NCBI GenBank assembly: GCA_945903705.1
Contig: CAMDOZ010000004.1
Coordinates: forward strand, 1 to 61,102
Direction of reading: 5' to 3'
DNA from: Fidelibacterota bacterium
GTDB lineage: Bacteria; Pseudomonadota; Alphaproteobacteria; Rhodospirillales; Rhodospirillaceae
DNA: 61,102 nt
This document shows, in pieces, positions 44,579 to 53,289 of the stretch. The notes below the pieces were generated by a model, which saw only the letters and a program-made list of their open reading frames with translations, ran no database searches and was not told where the DNA came from. Made by a program: the position numbers and the translations under genes. Each line of letters begins with the position of its first letter. The stretch's first letter is position 1.

Positions 44579-45931
44579 TCACTTTTCCGTCTTTAAGCGT
44601 TCGATAAAGCTTTCCAGCCAGCGGATATCGTAGTTTCCGTCGATCACCGCGGGCTCGCTCAAGATGGCCACGTGCAGCGGGATCGTCGTCTTGATGCCGT
44701 CGATCACATATTCATGCAGCGCGCGGCGCATGCGCATCAGGCACTCTTCGCGGGTCGAGCCCTGCACGATCAGCTTGGCGATCAGACTATCGTAGTGCGG
44801 GGGAATTTTGAAGCCGGAGAAGAGCCCGGAGTCCACACGAACCCGGCGTCCGCCCGGCGCGTGATAGCCGGTGATGAGTCCCGGTGAAGGTGCAAAGGTT
44901 TCCGGATCCTCGGCGTTGATGCGGCACTCCATCGAGAAGCCTTCAAACGTGACGTCTTTCTGGCTGAAGCCCAGCTCGAGGCCGGCGGCAACGCGAATCT
45001 GTTCGCGCACGAGGTCGAGGCCGGTCACCATCTCGGTCACCGGATGCTCCACCTGCAGGCGGGTGTTCATCTCGATGAAGTAGAACTTTCCGTCTTCGTA
45101 CAGGAACTCGACGGTGCCGGCATTGTCGTAGCCCAGCTTTTTCATCGCCTTGACGACGACCGCGCCGATGTCGTCGCGCTGGCCGGCATTGAGGGCCGGG
45201 GAAGGCGTTTCCTCAAAGATTTTCTGGTGCCGGCGTTGCAACGAGCAGTCGCGTTCGCCCAGGTGCACGACGTTACCGTGTTTATCGCCCAGCACCTGGA
45301 TCTCGATATGGCGCGGCTTGCCCAGATACTTCTCCATATAGAGCTCGCCGTTGCCGAACGCGGCTTTCGCTTCGGCGCCGGCGACCTGGAAGGCCTCGCG
45401 TACCTGATCCTTGTTCTGCGCCACTTTCATGCCGCGCCCGCCGCCGCCGGCACTGGCCTTCAAGAGCACCGGAAAGCCGATCTCCTCGGCGATCTTGACC
45501 GCTTCGTCCTCGGACGCCACCGCGCCGTCGGAGCCGGGCACACAGGGAATGCCTGCTTCCTTGGCGGTTTTCTTCGCCAGCACCTTGTCGCCCATGGTGC
45601 GGATATGCACCGGCTCCGGGCCGATGAAAGTGAGGTGATGGTCGGCCACCATTTCGGCGAATTCGGCGTTCTCCGAGAGGAACCCGTAGCCCGGATGGAT
45701 CGCATCCGCTCCGGTAATGGTGGCGGCGGAGATGATCGCGGCCTTGTTCAGGTAGCTCTCGCGGGCCGAGGGTGGGCCGATGCACACGGATTCGTCGGCG
45801 AGGCGCACATGCATCGCTTCCGAGTCCGCGGTCGAATGCACCGCGACGGTCTGGATGCCCATTTCGCGGCAGGCGCGCTGGATGCGCAGCGCAATCTCGC
45901 CGCGGTTGGCTATCAGGATTTTCTCGAACAT
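44579..45931 (-). CDS. accC: acetyl-CoA carboxylase, biotin carboxylase subunit
   Basis: 450 residues, standard AccC. Motifs: [52 protein letters not shown] (ATP-grasp loop), [31 protein letters not shown] and [17 protein letters not shown]. Carboxylates biotin on AccB as the first step of fatty acid synthesis. Follows accB by 7 bases. Confidence 0.97.
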   Translation of the reverse strand: MFEKILIANRGEIALRIQRACREMGIQTVAVHSTADSEAMHVRLADESVCIGPPSARESYLNKAAIISAATITGADAIHPGYGFLSENAEFAEMVADHHLTFIGPEPVHIRTMGDKVLAKKTAKEAGIPCVPGSDGAVASEDEAVKIAEEIGFPVLLKASAGGGGRGMKVAQNKDQVREAFQVAGAEAKAAFGNGELYMEKYLGKPRHIEIQVLGDKHGNVVHLGERDCSLQRRHQKIFEETPSPALNAGQRDDIGAVVVKAMKKLGYDNAGTVEFLYEDGKFYFIEMNTRLQVEHPVTEMVTGLDLVREQIRVAAGLELGFSQKDVTFEGFSMECRINAEDPETFAPSPGLITGYHAPGGRRVRVDSGLFSGFKIPPHYDSLIAKLIVQGSTREECLMRMRRALHEYVIDGIKTTIPLHVAILSEPAVIDGNYDIRWLESFIERLKTEK

Positions 45932-45938
45932 TCGGTAT

Positions 45939-46496
45939 TTACTCGATGACCATCAAGGGCTCGCCGTATTCGACCGGCGCGCCGTTTTCCATAATGATCT
46001 GCGTGACCTTGCCGGCGCGCGGCGCTTTCACGGGATTGAATGTTTTCATCGCTTCGATGAGGCACAACGTCTGCCCTTCCGCCACCGTATCGCCGACCTT
46101 CACGAAAGGTGCAGCGCCCGGTTCGGGCAGAAGGTAGGCAACGCCGACCATCGGCGATTTCACCGTGCCCGGATTGCTCGCGAGATCGACCGGAGCCGCG
46201 GGAGCGACAGGCGCGGGCAAGGCGGCCTGCGCGGCGGGAGCGGCCATCGCCGTCGGTGCGAAGCTTCCGCCGTGATTGCGGGCCACGCGTACGCGGATTC
46301 CGCCCGCTTCGTACTCAATTTCCGTCAGCGAGGTTTCATCCAGGATGGAGGCCAGCTGTTTGACCAGGCTGCTGTCGATGCTGCGGCCTGACTTCGCCTG
46401 GGCCGGTTTCGCGGCGGCTGTGGCCGTCCCCTTCTTGGATGCGCTCTTCATCGGTTTAGCGGCGCCCTTGGCGGCTTTCTGTACGGTCTTCTTCAC
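45939..46496 (-). CDS. accB: biotin carboxyl carrier protein AccB
   Basis: 185 residues. The C-terminal biotinyl domain contains [20 protein letters not shown] with the biotin-accepting Lys, preceded by [19 protein letters not shown]. The linker is Ala/Pro-rich, and the N-terminus (first 38 residues) is a Lys/Ala-rich extension ([18 protein letters not shown]) longer than in E. coli AccB. It overlaps aroQ by 4 bases (ATGA). Confidence 0.96.
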   Translation of the reverse strand: MKKTVQKAAKGAAKPMKSASKKGTATAAAKPAQAKSGRSIDSSLVKQLASILDETSLTEIEYEAGGIRVRVARNHGGSFAPTAMAAPAAQAALPAPVAPAAPVDLASNPGTVKSPMVGVAYLLPEPGAAPFVKVGDTVAEGQTLCLIEAMKTFNPVKAPRAGKVTQIIMENGAPVEYGEPLMVIE

Positions 46497-46945
46497 TTTG
46501 CTTTCCTTGAATCGAGAATCTGCGCCATCGCGTCCATCGCGAGCTCATAGCCGTGTGCGCCGAACCCGCAGATCACGCCGGTTGCCGCGCGGCTGACGTA
46601 GGAGTGATGGCGGAACTCCTCGCGCTTGTAGATGTTGGACAGGTGAACCTCGATCACCGGCAGGTCGCTGGCCAGCAGCGCGTCTAGGATCGCGACCGAG
46701 GTGTGGGTATAGGCGGCAGCGTTAATGATAATTCCGACGGCTGAGCCGCGTGCGGCCTGGATTGCGCTCACCAGTTCGCCCTCGTCGTTGCTCTGGCGGA
46801 AGTCGGCCGCAAGCCCATGCGTCTTCGCGCGCACGACCGTGGCCGCCTTCAGGTCGTCCAGTGACCCGTGGCCATAGATTTCCGGCTCCCGCTGCCCCAA
46901 GAGATTGAGGTTCGGGCCATTCAGTACGACGACTGTTCGGCTCAC
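46493..46945 (-). CDS. aroQ: type II 3-dehydroquinate dehydratase AroQ
   Basis: 150 residues. [20 protein letters not shown] supplies the active-site Tyr region, [16 protein letters not shown] the substrate loop, and [19 protein letters not shown] the catalytic His. Dehydrates 3-dehydroquinate in the shikimate pathway. The aroQ-accB-accC order is conserved across alphaproteobacteria. Upstream lies a 205-base gap shared with the thi riboswitch, containing an AT-rich stretch (ATAAAATTTAATAG) suited to a promoter. Confidence 0.96.
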   Translation of the reverse strand: MSRTVVVLNGPNLNLLGQREPEIYGHGSLDDLKAATVVRAKTHGLAADFRQSNDEGELVSAIQAARGSAVGIIINAAAYTHTSVAILDALLASDLPVIEVHLSNIYKREEFRHHSYVSRAATGVICGFGAHGYELAMDAMAQILDSRKAK

Positions 46946-47149
46946 GCTTATCTTTTCCTACCCCCGGTTCTCGCTCCGCCTTCGTATGGGCGTTCACGGA
47001 ACCGTGACAGGGATATACCACGCCATTCGTTGCGGCAACCTTTCCGACCGCCCGAAGGGAATAAAATTTAATAGTTGCAATGCTCTAGCAGTTTTTTTAG
47101 CCCCTCCGGACCGCTTGACTTGGCGCGTTTCGTCGCCCATCTTCCGGCC

Positions 47150-47250
47150 AAACCGGGGTGCCCGACTTTATTGGTTTGGGGCTGAGACGATGCCTTCGAG
47201 GCGCCGAACCCGTTGAACCTGATCTGGGTCATGCCAGCGAAGGGAGGAGA
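47150..47250 (+). promoter_or_regulatory. TPP riboswitch (thi box)
   Basis: The conserved THI-box elements occur in order: CCGGGGTGCCC (about 47153-47163), GGGGCTGAGACGATG (about 47178), then ACCCGTTGAACCTGATCTGG and GTCATGCCAGCGAAGGGA (about 47208-47246). These form the pyrimidine and pyrophosphate sensor arms that bind thiamine pyrophosphate. The 3' strand runs into the GGAGGAG ribosome site of thiS, so ligand binding likely blocks translation initiation; no separate terminator is seen. Confidence 0.97.
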
Positions 47251-47255
47251 GCTCC

Positions 47256-47456
47256 TTGAATATCACCCTCAACGGCGACGCGCGCGCAATCCCCGACGGC
47301 CTTTCCGTCGATGGGCTCTTGCGCCACCTCGGCATTGAATCGAAGAAGGTCGCGGTCGAACGCAACCTCGAGATCGTACCGAAGTCCGCGTTTCAGGCGA
47401 CAGAAGTCGCCGAGGGTGATCGTCTGGAGATCGTCGCCTTCATCGGTGGCGGCTAA
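47256..47456 (+). CDS. thiS: thiamine biosynthesis sulfur carrier ThiS
   Basis: 66 residues. [31 protein letters not shown], and the ubiquitin-like C-terminus [11 protein letters not shown] ending in the Gly-Gly that is adenylated and thiocarboxylated. The start is TTG 47256, a weak codon that may add to riboswitch control; it is preceded by GGAGGAG. It is followed 11 bases later by thiG. Confidence 0.95.
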   Translation: MNITLNGDARAIPDGLSVDGLLRHLGIESKKVAVERNLEIVPKSAFQATEVAEGDRLEIVAFIGGG

Positions 47457-47467
47457 AAGGAAATGCC

Positions 47468-48259
47468 ATGAACAAGATCGACGCCACCTCTACCGATTCC
47501 TTCGTCGTCGCCGGCAAGCGCTTCAGCTCGCGACTCTTGGTCGGCACCGGCAAGTACAAGGACTTCGAGGAAACCGCCCGCGCGATTGAAGCCTCCGGGG
47601 CCGAGATCGTCACCGTCGCCGTGCGCCGGGTCAATCTCACCGATACCTCCCAGCCCATGCTGGTCGATTTCGTCGCCCCCAAAAAATACACCTATTTGCC
47701 CAACACGGCCGGCTGCTTCACCGCCGACGACGCCGTGCGCACGCTTCGGCTCGCGCGCGAGGCCGGCGGCTGGAACCTTGTGAAGCTCGAGGTGCTTGGC
47801 GACCACAAGACGCTCTATCCCAATATCGTCGAGACCCTGAAAGCCGCCGAGGCGCTCATCAAGGACAAGTTCGACGTGATGGTCTACTGCACCGACGATC
47901 CGATCATGAGCAAACGCCTCGAGGAGATCGGCTGCTGCGCCATCATGCCGCTGGCCGCGCCCATCGGATCGGGCCTCGGCATCCAGAACCCTGTGAATAT
48001 CCGCATCATCGTCGAACAGTCGAAAGTCCCGGTGCTGGTGGATGCAGGCGTCGGCACGGCCTCGGACGCGGCCATCGCCATGGAGCTCGGCTGCGACGGC
48101 GTGCTCATGAATACGGCCATCGCGGCCGCCAAGGACCCGATCAAGATGGCGAGGGCTATGAAGCTAGCGGTCGAAGCCGGCCGGCTCGCCTATCTCGCGG
48201 GCCGCATGCCGCGCAAGATGTACGCCGATCCTTCGAGTCCTCTGGCGGGGCTGATCTAA
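47468..48259 (+). CDS. thiG: thiazole synthase ThiG
   Basis: 263 residues, TIM-barrel thiazole synthase. [74 protein letters not shown] (Schiff-base Lys), and [20 protein letters not shown] are present. Condenses DXP with ThiS-thiocarboxylate and dehydroglycine to the thiamine thiazole. Only thiS-thiG follow the riboswitch here; thiC, thiE and a ThiO/ThiH source of dehydroglycine are not in the window. Converges with the next gene, one base apart. Confidence 0.97.
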   Translation: MNKIDATSTDSFVVAGKRFSSRLLVGTGKYKDFEETARAIEASGAEIVTVAVRRVNLTDTSQPMLVDFVAPKKYTYLPNTAGCFTADDAVRTLRLAREAGGWNLVKLEVLGDHKTLYPNIVETLKAAEALIKDKFDVMVYCTDDPIMSKRLEEIGCCAIMPLAAPIGSGLGIQNPVNIRIIVEQSKVPVLVDAGVGTASDAAIAMELGCDGVLMNTAIAAAKDPIKMARAMKLAVEAGRLAYLAGRMPRKMYADPSSPLAGLI

Positions 48260-48260
48260 C

Positions 48261-50036
48261 TCAGACGCTCATCGGCGAAGGCCGCTCGCCGGCACGGAAG
48301 CGCTGCGACATCTTGCGATAGAGCGACTCGATTTGGCGTGTATAGCCGAGGGTGTCGAAAAGCGGGTTTGTCGCGCGTGTCGAAAGCAAATGCGCGCGAT
48401 AGCGTCCCCGTGCTTCGCGGCTCTTTGCAAGCTCGCTCGCCTTCGTGAAGTAGGCTTCCCGGCTGGTGGTCACGAGGTCCGGAAGGCCGCTAGCGATCAG
48501 GCAACTCGCGGCCATGCGCGACACATACGTTTCGCCCGCGAGCGTCACGATTGGCAGGCCGGCCCAAAGCGCATCGGTGGCGCTCGAGCCCGCTGAATAG
48601 GGCGCCGTATCGAGAAAAAGGTCGGCGCACTGCAGGCGGCCGAAGAATCGCGCGACGGATTCGTTTTTGGCAAACAAGAGCCGGTCGGGCGCCACTCCCG
48701 CCGCTGCGGCGCGGGCCTGGAGGTTATCGGTGGGGACCGGACCAAAGTCCCGCAGCCAGAGGAGGCTGCCGGAAACGTCATTCAAGAGGCGCAACCACAA
48801 CTCGAAGATATCAGGAGTGATCTTGTGATTGCTGCAAAAGGAGCAGAAAAGAACAGCGTCTTCAGCGATCCCCAACTCCGCGCGCGACACCGGCTCCGGT
48901 TCCGGGCGATCCCATGCGCCGTTGAGAAACGGATCTCTGTGCGTGGCGGTCGCTTCCGTGAAGTGATCTGCTGAGGCGGCCCGCATGAGAGCATCATAGG
49001 TGATCATGTAGTCCATGAACGCAGCGCCGGTCGTGGCGCTATGCCCGATGAAACTGACCTGCACCGGCGCCGGCCGGAATGCGAGAATTCGCGGGCGCGC
49101 GCCGTCCGTGTGCATCCCAAGATCCGCTAGGACTTCGATCTTGTCGTCTCTGATGAGCTGGGCAATCGCCGCGTCGCTTTGCCCCTCAAGAAAGTGGACC
49201 CGGTCGCAAGCCTCGTAAATCGCGGCGCTCCGCTCGCGCCTCGCCTTCAGCGAATAGCCGATGACTTCGAAGTCGCTTCTATTGTGGGCCGCGAAGACGG
49301 CTTGAAAGTGCCGCCCGATGGGATGATGCACCTGAAGATCGGGCGATACGTAGCCGACGCGGATCTTGCGGTCTGTCGGGACCTCGGCGGGAGGGAGGGG
49401 TTTTATGCCCGCGCAGATTTTCGCGGTCCACGCTTCGGCGATTCTGCGTTGATCTGCTCCGCCAAGCTTCGGCGCCGCCAACGTGGCGCTGGGTACGATG
49501 TGCGCGCCGGGGAGGCGGCTGATGTCTGCGAGTCTCGCCAGCAGCGCATCGTAATCGCCCCAAGCATTGGTCTTTTGCCTCAGCTCGAAATCGACGAGAT
49601 CGATTTCCGGCGATACGGCGCCGGAGGCCCGGAGTTGCGCCATGGCCTCAAGCGCGGCGTCGAAGGCCTCCATCCGGATCAGGCTCTTCAGCCTGAGGAG
49701 CCGATGGTGTGCATTGGCCTGTTTGGAGTCCATCCCGCGTGCGAGGTATGCGGCGGCTTCGCTGAAGTCGCTTGCGCCGTACAGGCAAATGCCGTGATTG
49801 AGTGAATTCGCGAGGTCGCCGGGCTCGGCCGCGATGACTTTCGCCGAGGCGGCAACCGCGGCCGCATATCGTCCTTCCATGTAGTAGGCCTGGGACAGGG
49901 CTTTTTGCGCGGGGAGAAAATCCGGCTTGGCTTTGAGCGCGGCCTCGAATGACGCGGCCGCCTCCGCAGGCTTCCCAAGTGCGATCTCGTGGAGGCCCTT
50001 CTTGGTGAGGGCCTTGTAATCCGGGAGGTCGGTCAT
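48261..50036 (-). CDS. TPR-OGT (SPINDLY-type) glycosyltransferase
   Basis: 591 residues. N-terminal TPRs (about 5-170; EIALGKPAEAAASFEAALKA, GRYAAAVAASAKVIAAEP) precede a GT41 catalytic domain: RKIRVGYVSPDLQVHHPIGR, VLADLGMHTDGARPRILAFR, APVQVSFIGHSATTGAAFMDY, VLFCSFCSNHKITPDIFELW, LFLDTAPYSAGSSATDALWAG and GLPIVTLAGETYVSRMAASC. GT41 enzymes transfer sugars from UDP/GDP donors to Ser/Thr of proteins. Related genes modify flagellin in some bacteria. It is divergent from the hook gene flgE, 308 bases apart, suggestive of hook or flagellin modification but unproven. Confidence 0.9.
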   Translation of the reverse strand: MTDLPDYKALTKKGLHEIALGKPAEAAASFEAALKAKPDFLPAQKALSQAYYMEGRYAAAVAASAKVIAAEPGDLANSLNHGICLYGASDFSEAAAYLARGMDSKQANAHHRLLRLKSLIRMEAFDAALEAMAQLRASGAVSPEIDLVDFELRQKTNAWGDYDALLARLADISRLPGAHIVPSATLAAPKLGGADQRRIAEAWTAKICAGIKPLPPAEVPTDRKIRVGYVSPDLQVHHPIGRHFQAVFAAHNRSDFEVIGYSLKARRERSAAIYEACDRVHFLEGQSDAAIAQLIRDDKIEVLADLGMHTDGARPRILAFRPAPVQVSFIGHSATTGAAFMDYMITYDALMRAASADHFTEATATHRDPFLNGAWDRPEPEPVSRAELGIAEDAVLFCSFCSNHKITPDIFELWLRLLNDVSGSLLWLRDFGPVPTDNLQARAAAAGVAPDRLLFAKNESVARFFGRLQCADLFLDTAPYSAGSSATDALWAGLPIVTLAGETYVSRMAASCLIASGLPDLVTTSREAYFTKASELAKSREARGRYRAHLLSTRATNPLFDTLGYTRQIESLYRKMSQRFRAGERPSPMSV

Positions 50037-50253
50037 ACGCGACGATCGTGCCTGAAACGGGTCAAGGAGGAAGGATCTTGTTTTACAGGCCGTGCCCTCC
50101 GAAGCAACGGCCGGTGACGCACAATCGGGATCGTCATGTTTGGTCGAACGACACCGGCAATTTCTGCCGTCCTGCGCGCCCCTCTTGCCGCATGCGACCC
50201 GGCCGGGTCCGGCTCCGGTGCCCTAAGCCATTGAAATTACGCGCATGTCCCCC

Positions 50254-50269
50254 TGGCACGGCCTTTGCT
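50254..50269 (+). promoter_or_regulatory. sigma-54 promoter of flgE
   Basis: TGGCACG-GCCT-TTGCT is a full match to the -24/-12 RpoN consensus, 75 bases before the flgE ATG. It is in the 308-base divergent gap with the glycosyltransferase gene; no gene is seen in the rest of that gap. Flagellar hook and filament genes of Caulobacter and relatives are RpoN-dependent with FlbD as activator. Confidence 0.88.
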
Positions 50270-50344
50270 ACGTCCGTACCGACGCTCGAAGTGTGCGCTC
50301 TGCGAAGAGGCGTGTCTTTGGGCCCCGGATTATCGGAGAGCGAG

Positions 50345-51619
50345 ATGAGCTTAGGGCTTCAGGGGATCTTCAACACGGCCGTGCAGGGGATGCAGTCCCA
50401 GTCACAGCACATGTCGAACATCTCCACCAACATCGCCAACGTGAACACCACGGGTTTTAAGGCCCAAGGCACGCACTTCGCGACGCTGCTCAATCACACG
50501 ACGCCGTTGTCGCGCTCGTATTTCTCCGTCAACACCTTCGATTATCGCCAGGTCGACAAACAGGGCGCCCTCCTTTCCACGGGCCGCACCTTCGACGTCG
50601 CCTTGAACGGTCGCGGCCTGTTCGTCACCAACGCTCTCGCCAACGGAACGGGCGAGTTCCAGTACACCCGCGACGGCGCGTTCTTTGGCCGGGCGATCGA
50701 ACTCGATACAGATTCCAACGGCAATGGTCAGAACGACCAGGGCACGCTGTTGGTCACGGCCAACGGCAACTTCGTGTACGGCTGGACGGCGGACGAGAAC
50801 GGCGCCGTGGAAGAGTACGACGATATCTCGACCCTCACGCCCATCATGTTCAACAACAACAGTGTGTTCGAGCACAGCGCGACCACCACCATCGCGCTGC
50901 AGGGCAACGTCTCCGCCGGCACCTTCAACCGGCAGACCGCGGGTTTGCCGTTCGTCGACGCCGCGGGAAACTCGCGCACGCTCTCCGTGGGTTTCACCGC
51001 CGGAATCGGCCAGACGTGGACCCTTGATATGGAGTCGATCGGCGTCGACCTTTCGACCGTGCCTGTCAGCTTTTCGCAGGGCACCGTCGCCTTCGACGGC
51101 AAGGGCAAGATCATCGATCCCCCAGGCGGTCTGCTCGACGTCGTTGTGCACGATACCGATGGCAACCAGCCCCTGGTCCTCGACCTCAGCCGCCTGACTC
51201 AGCTCGCCGACAACGGCACCCTGACCATCCAGAACATCGAGCAGGACGGCTACCTGATGGGCCGCCTCGACAATACTTATTTCGACAACACCGGCATGCT
51301 GATCGGCAGCTATTCCAACGGCGAGACCAGAAACCTCGCCAAGCTCGCCACCGCCCGCTTCATAGCGGAGAACAACTTGGAAGCCCGCGGCGGCAATATG
51401 TTCGAACGCACCCAAGCGGCCGGCGCCTTGATGATCGGCGGCATCGGTTCCCAGATGGGTCGGACCCAACTCATTGTCGGCGCCTTGGAAAGCTCCAACG
51501 TCGACCTGGCAGATCAGTTCTCGAAATTGATCATCACCCAGCGCGCCTACACGTCATCGGCCACGGTGCTGCGCACTGCGGACGAGATGACCATGGCCGC
51601 GAGAGATCTGAAGCGTTAA
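50345..51619 (+). CDS. flgE: flagellar hook protein FlgE
   Basis: 424 residues from ATG 50345 (MSLGLQGIFNTAVQGMQS); the frame is open upstream to 50048 but lacks similarity. N-terminal rod/hook motif SQHMSNISTNIANVNTTGFK, FDVALNGRGLFVTN, and the C-terminal heptad region ESSNVDLADQFSKLIITQRA followed by RTADEMTMAARDL are typical of FlgE. The middle domains are Asp/Asn/Gly-rich. No other flagellar gene is in the window, so flgE is separated from the main cluster. A sigma-54 promoter precedes it. Confidence 0.92.
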   Translation: MSLGLQGIFNTAVQGMQSQSQHMSNISTNIANVNTTGFKAQGTHFATLLNHTTPLSRSYFSVNTFDYRQVDKQGALLSTGRTFDVALNGRGLFVTNALANGTGEFQYTRDGAFFGRAIELDTDSNGNGQNDQGTLLVTANGNFVYGWTADENGAVEEYDDISTLTPIMFNNNSVFEHSATTTIALQGNVSAGTFNRQTAGLPFVDAAGNSRTLSVGFTAGIGQTWTLDMESIGVDLSTVPVSFSQGTVAFDGKGKIIDPPGGLLDVVVHDTDGNQPLVLDLSRLTQLADNGTLTIQNIEQDGYLMGRLDNTYFDNTGMLIGSYSNGETRNLAKLATARFIAENNLEARGGNMFERTQAAGALMIGGIGSQMGRTQLIVGALESSNVDLADQFSKLIITQRAYTSSATVLRTADEMTMAARDLKR

Positions 51620-51626
51620 GCGGGAT

Positions 51627-52265
51627 TTAGGCGGCGGACGTCCGCTTGGCCTGACGCATCAACAGCTTTTCCCGGAAGACGTCGTAGATCGTTACGCCCG
51701 CCACGGCGGCGATATCCTTGGCGCTCATGGTGGTTTCGGCCAAGAGGACGCGGACAAATTCGGGCCGCGGACGCCAGGCGCTGTTCTTTCGCTTGAGGCC
51801 GCCTCGCGCACGCAAGGATTCGGCGCGGCGCCGCTTGGCCGCTTCGGCCTTCCGTTCGTCTTCGTCGAGCCCGCGGCGGATCGCGTCCGCCATCGCTTCC
51901 GCGTAACGGCGTTTCTCGGCCGCATAGCGCTCGAGCTCGGTTTGGAATCCTGTCGCGGCTTCCGCGCCGTCGCGGCGCTGCGACCACCAGCGGCCCATCT
52001 GTTCGCCGGATGCGGCGCCGAAATCCGCCGGAAAACCCGCCGGCCGGTGGTGGGGTTTGGAGCCGCGATCGTGCGGCTCCTGTGCTTCAGCGCGGTGATC
52101 GGCCATACCCGCTGCCTCGCGCAGCGAAAGGCCATGCGTGGCCGCAAGGCGCGTCGCCGCACTTAGCGCCGCCTCTCGCTCGCCTTCATAGGTCGTGGAA
52201 TTGGCGACCTCGAGCAGCTTGCGAAACCGCACGCGCTCCTTGGTCGAGAACTGCGAAACGCTCAT
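51627..52265 (-). CDS. DUF2786-like protein
   Basis: 212 residues. The N-terminal 50 residues, RFRKLLEVANSTTYEGERE plus AALSAATRLAATHGLS, match the DUF2786 helix-pair motif. The middle is His/Gly-rich linker, then a long charged helix (about 105-160, rich in Ala/Glu/Arg, probable coiled coil), then a C-terminal AKDIAAVAGVTIYDVFREKLL that looks like a small helix-turn-helix. The charged helix and HTH suggest DNA or RNA binding. Function unknown. Confidence 0.75.
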   Translation of the reverse strand: MSVSQFSTKERVRFRKLLEVANSTTYEGEREAALSAATRLAATHGLSLREAAGMADHRAEAQEPHDRGSKPHHRPAGFPADFGAASGEQMGRWWSQRRDGAEAATGFQTELERYAAEKRRYAEAMADAIRRGLDEDERKAEAAKRRRAESLRARGGLKRKNSAWRPRPEFVRVLLAETTMSAKDIAAVAGVTIYDVFREKLLMRQAKRTSAA

Positions 52266-52312
52266 CGAAACAGAACTACTTCCCCCAAACGAACTACGGC
52301 GCCCCGCGCCTT

Positions 52313-53077
52313 CTATTTCTTGCGCGCTCCGGCGATCAATTCCTTCAGATGATCCTTCTGAAGCGCGCCGGGCACAAGCGTCTCACCGACGATGATGGCG
52401 GGTGTTCCTTCGATCCCAAGCGCCTGGGCCAGTTGGTGGTTCTTGCTGAGCACCTCGTTGATCTCCGGCGCCTTCATATCGGCTTGCAGCTGCTTGACGT
52501 CCAGTTTCACATCGGCGGCGATCTTCATGATCGTTTCTTCGGTGAGCGATCCGCGGTGGCTCAGCATTGCCGTGTGGAATTCGGTGTATTTGTTCTGCTT
52601 GCGCGAGGCGAGGGCTGCGCGCGAGGCGACCACGGACGGATTGCCGAGGATAGGGAACTCCTTCACTACCAGTTTGACCTTCCCGTCCTCCTTCACCGTC
52701 TCCATCAGGGTCGGGAACACCTGTTTGCAATACCCGCAGTTGTAGTCGAAGAATTCGACCAGGGTCACGTCGCCCTTGGGGTTGCCGAGCACGGTGCCTT
52801 CCGGCGGATTGAACAGCGCGGCCTTATTCTTGGTGATCGCGGCCACCACGCCGGCGGCCTTGGCCTTTTCCTCTTTGTCCTGCAGGAGCGCAACAGCCTC
52901 CGAGATGATCTCGGGGTTCTCGAGGATGTATTCGCGCACCAGCGCCTTCATCTCTTTCTTCTGCGCTTCGCTAAAAGCGCCCTGGGCGAGAACGGGGCTC
53001 GTGAAGACGACGGCCATGGCGGCGATGCCCGCGACACGGCACGCGCGCTTGTATCCGTCGGTGAAGAGGCTCGTCAT
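52313..53077 (-). CDS. DsbA-family thiol oxidoreductase, Com1-like
   Basis: 254 residues with signal peptide (GIAAMAVVFTSPVLAQ). An N-terminal helical segment (EAQKKEMKALVREYILENPE) precedes a thioredoxin-fold DsbA domain with active-site CGYC in FFDYNCGYCKQVFPTL, an inserted helical domain and the cis-Pro loop GTPAIIVGE. This layout is that of Com1/ScsC-like proteins in alphaproteobacteria that shuffle or form disulfides in the periplasm. Upstream region holds the two palindromic repeats. Confidence 0.93.
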   Translation of the reverse strand: MTSLFTDGYKRACRVAGIAAMAVVFTSPVLAQGAFSEAQKKEMKALVREYILENPEIISEAVALLQDKEEKAKAAGVVAAITKNKAALFNPPEGTVLGNPKGDVTLVEFFDYNCGYCKQVFPTLMETVKEDGKVKLVVKEFPILGNPSVVASRAALASRKQNKYTEFHTAMLSHRGSLTEETIMKIAADVKLDVKQLQADMKAPEINEVLSKNHQLAQALGIEGTPAIIVGETLVPGALQKDHLKELIAGARKK

Positions 53078-53119
53078 CGGTCGTGTCCTTTCGCGAGATA
53101 ATCTCGAGCGCGTCCCGGC

Positions 53120-53199
53120 CTAGTGGAGCGGATTTGCCATTCGCTACCCTGTTTGCTTCTAGGCTGAGAAGCGAATGTCAAATCCATAAGCTCCACTAG
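53120..53199. repeat. palindromic repeat element, copy 1
   Basis: An 80-base inverted repeat with ends CTAGTGG/CCACTAG. The left arm (26 nt, 53120-53145, CTAGTGGAGCGGATTTG...) and right arm (30 nt, 53170-53199) pair with one mismatch and one 4-nt bulge, around a 24-base loop. The ends are the same as in copy 2, which is in the opposite orientation 13 bases away. Looks like a short non-coding MITE or REP-type element. Confidence 0.85.
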
Positions 53200-53212
53200 A
53201 CTCTATAGATAC

Positions 53213-53289
53213 CTAGTGGTCCGAATGATTCTAACATTCGCAAAACGGCTCCCGGAACTGGGATGCGAATGTTAGAATCGGACCACTAG
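53213..53289. repeat. palindromic repeat element, copy 2
   Basis: A 77-base inverted repeat. The left arm (30 nt, 53213-53242, CTAGTGGTCCGAATGATTC...) and right arm (26 nt, 53264-53289) pair perfectly except for a 4-nt bulge (AATG) in the left arm, around a 21-base loop. The terminal CTAG overlaps the end of the M48 gene: bases 53286-53288 are its TAG stop codon on the minus strand. Relative to copy 1 the bulged arm is on the other side, so the two copies are inverted. Confidence 0.85.
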
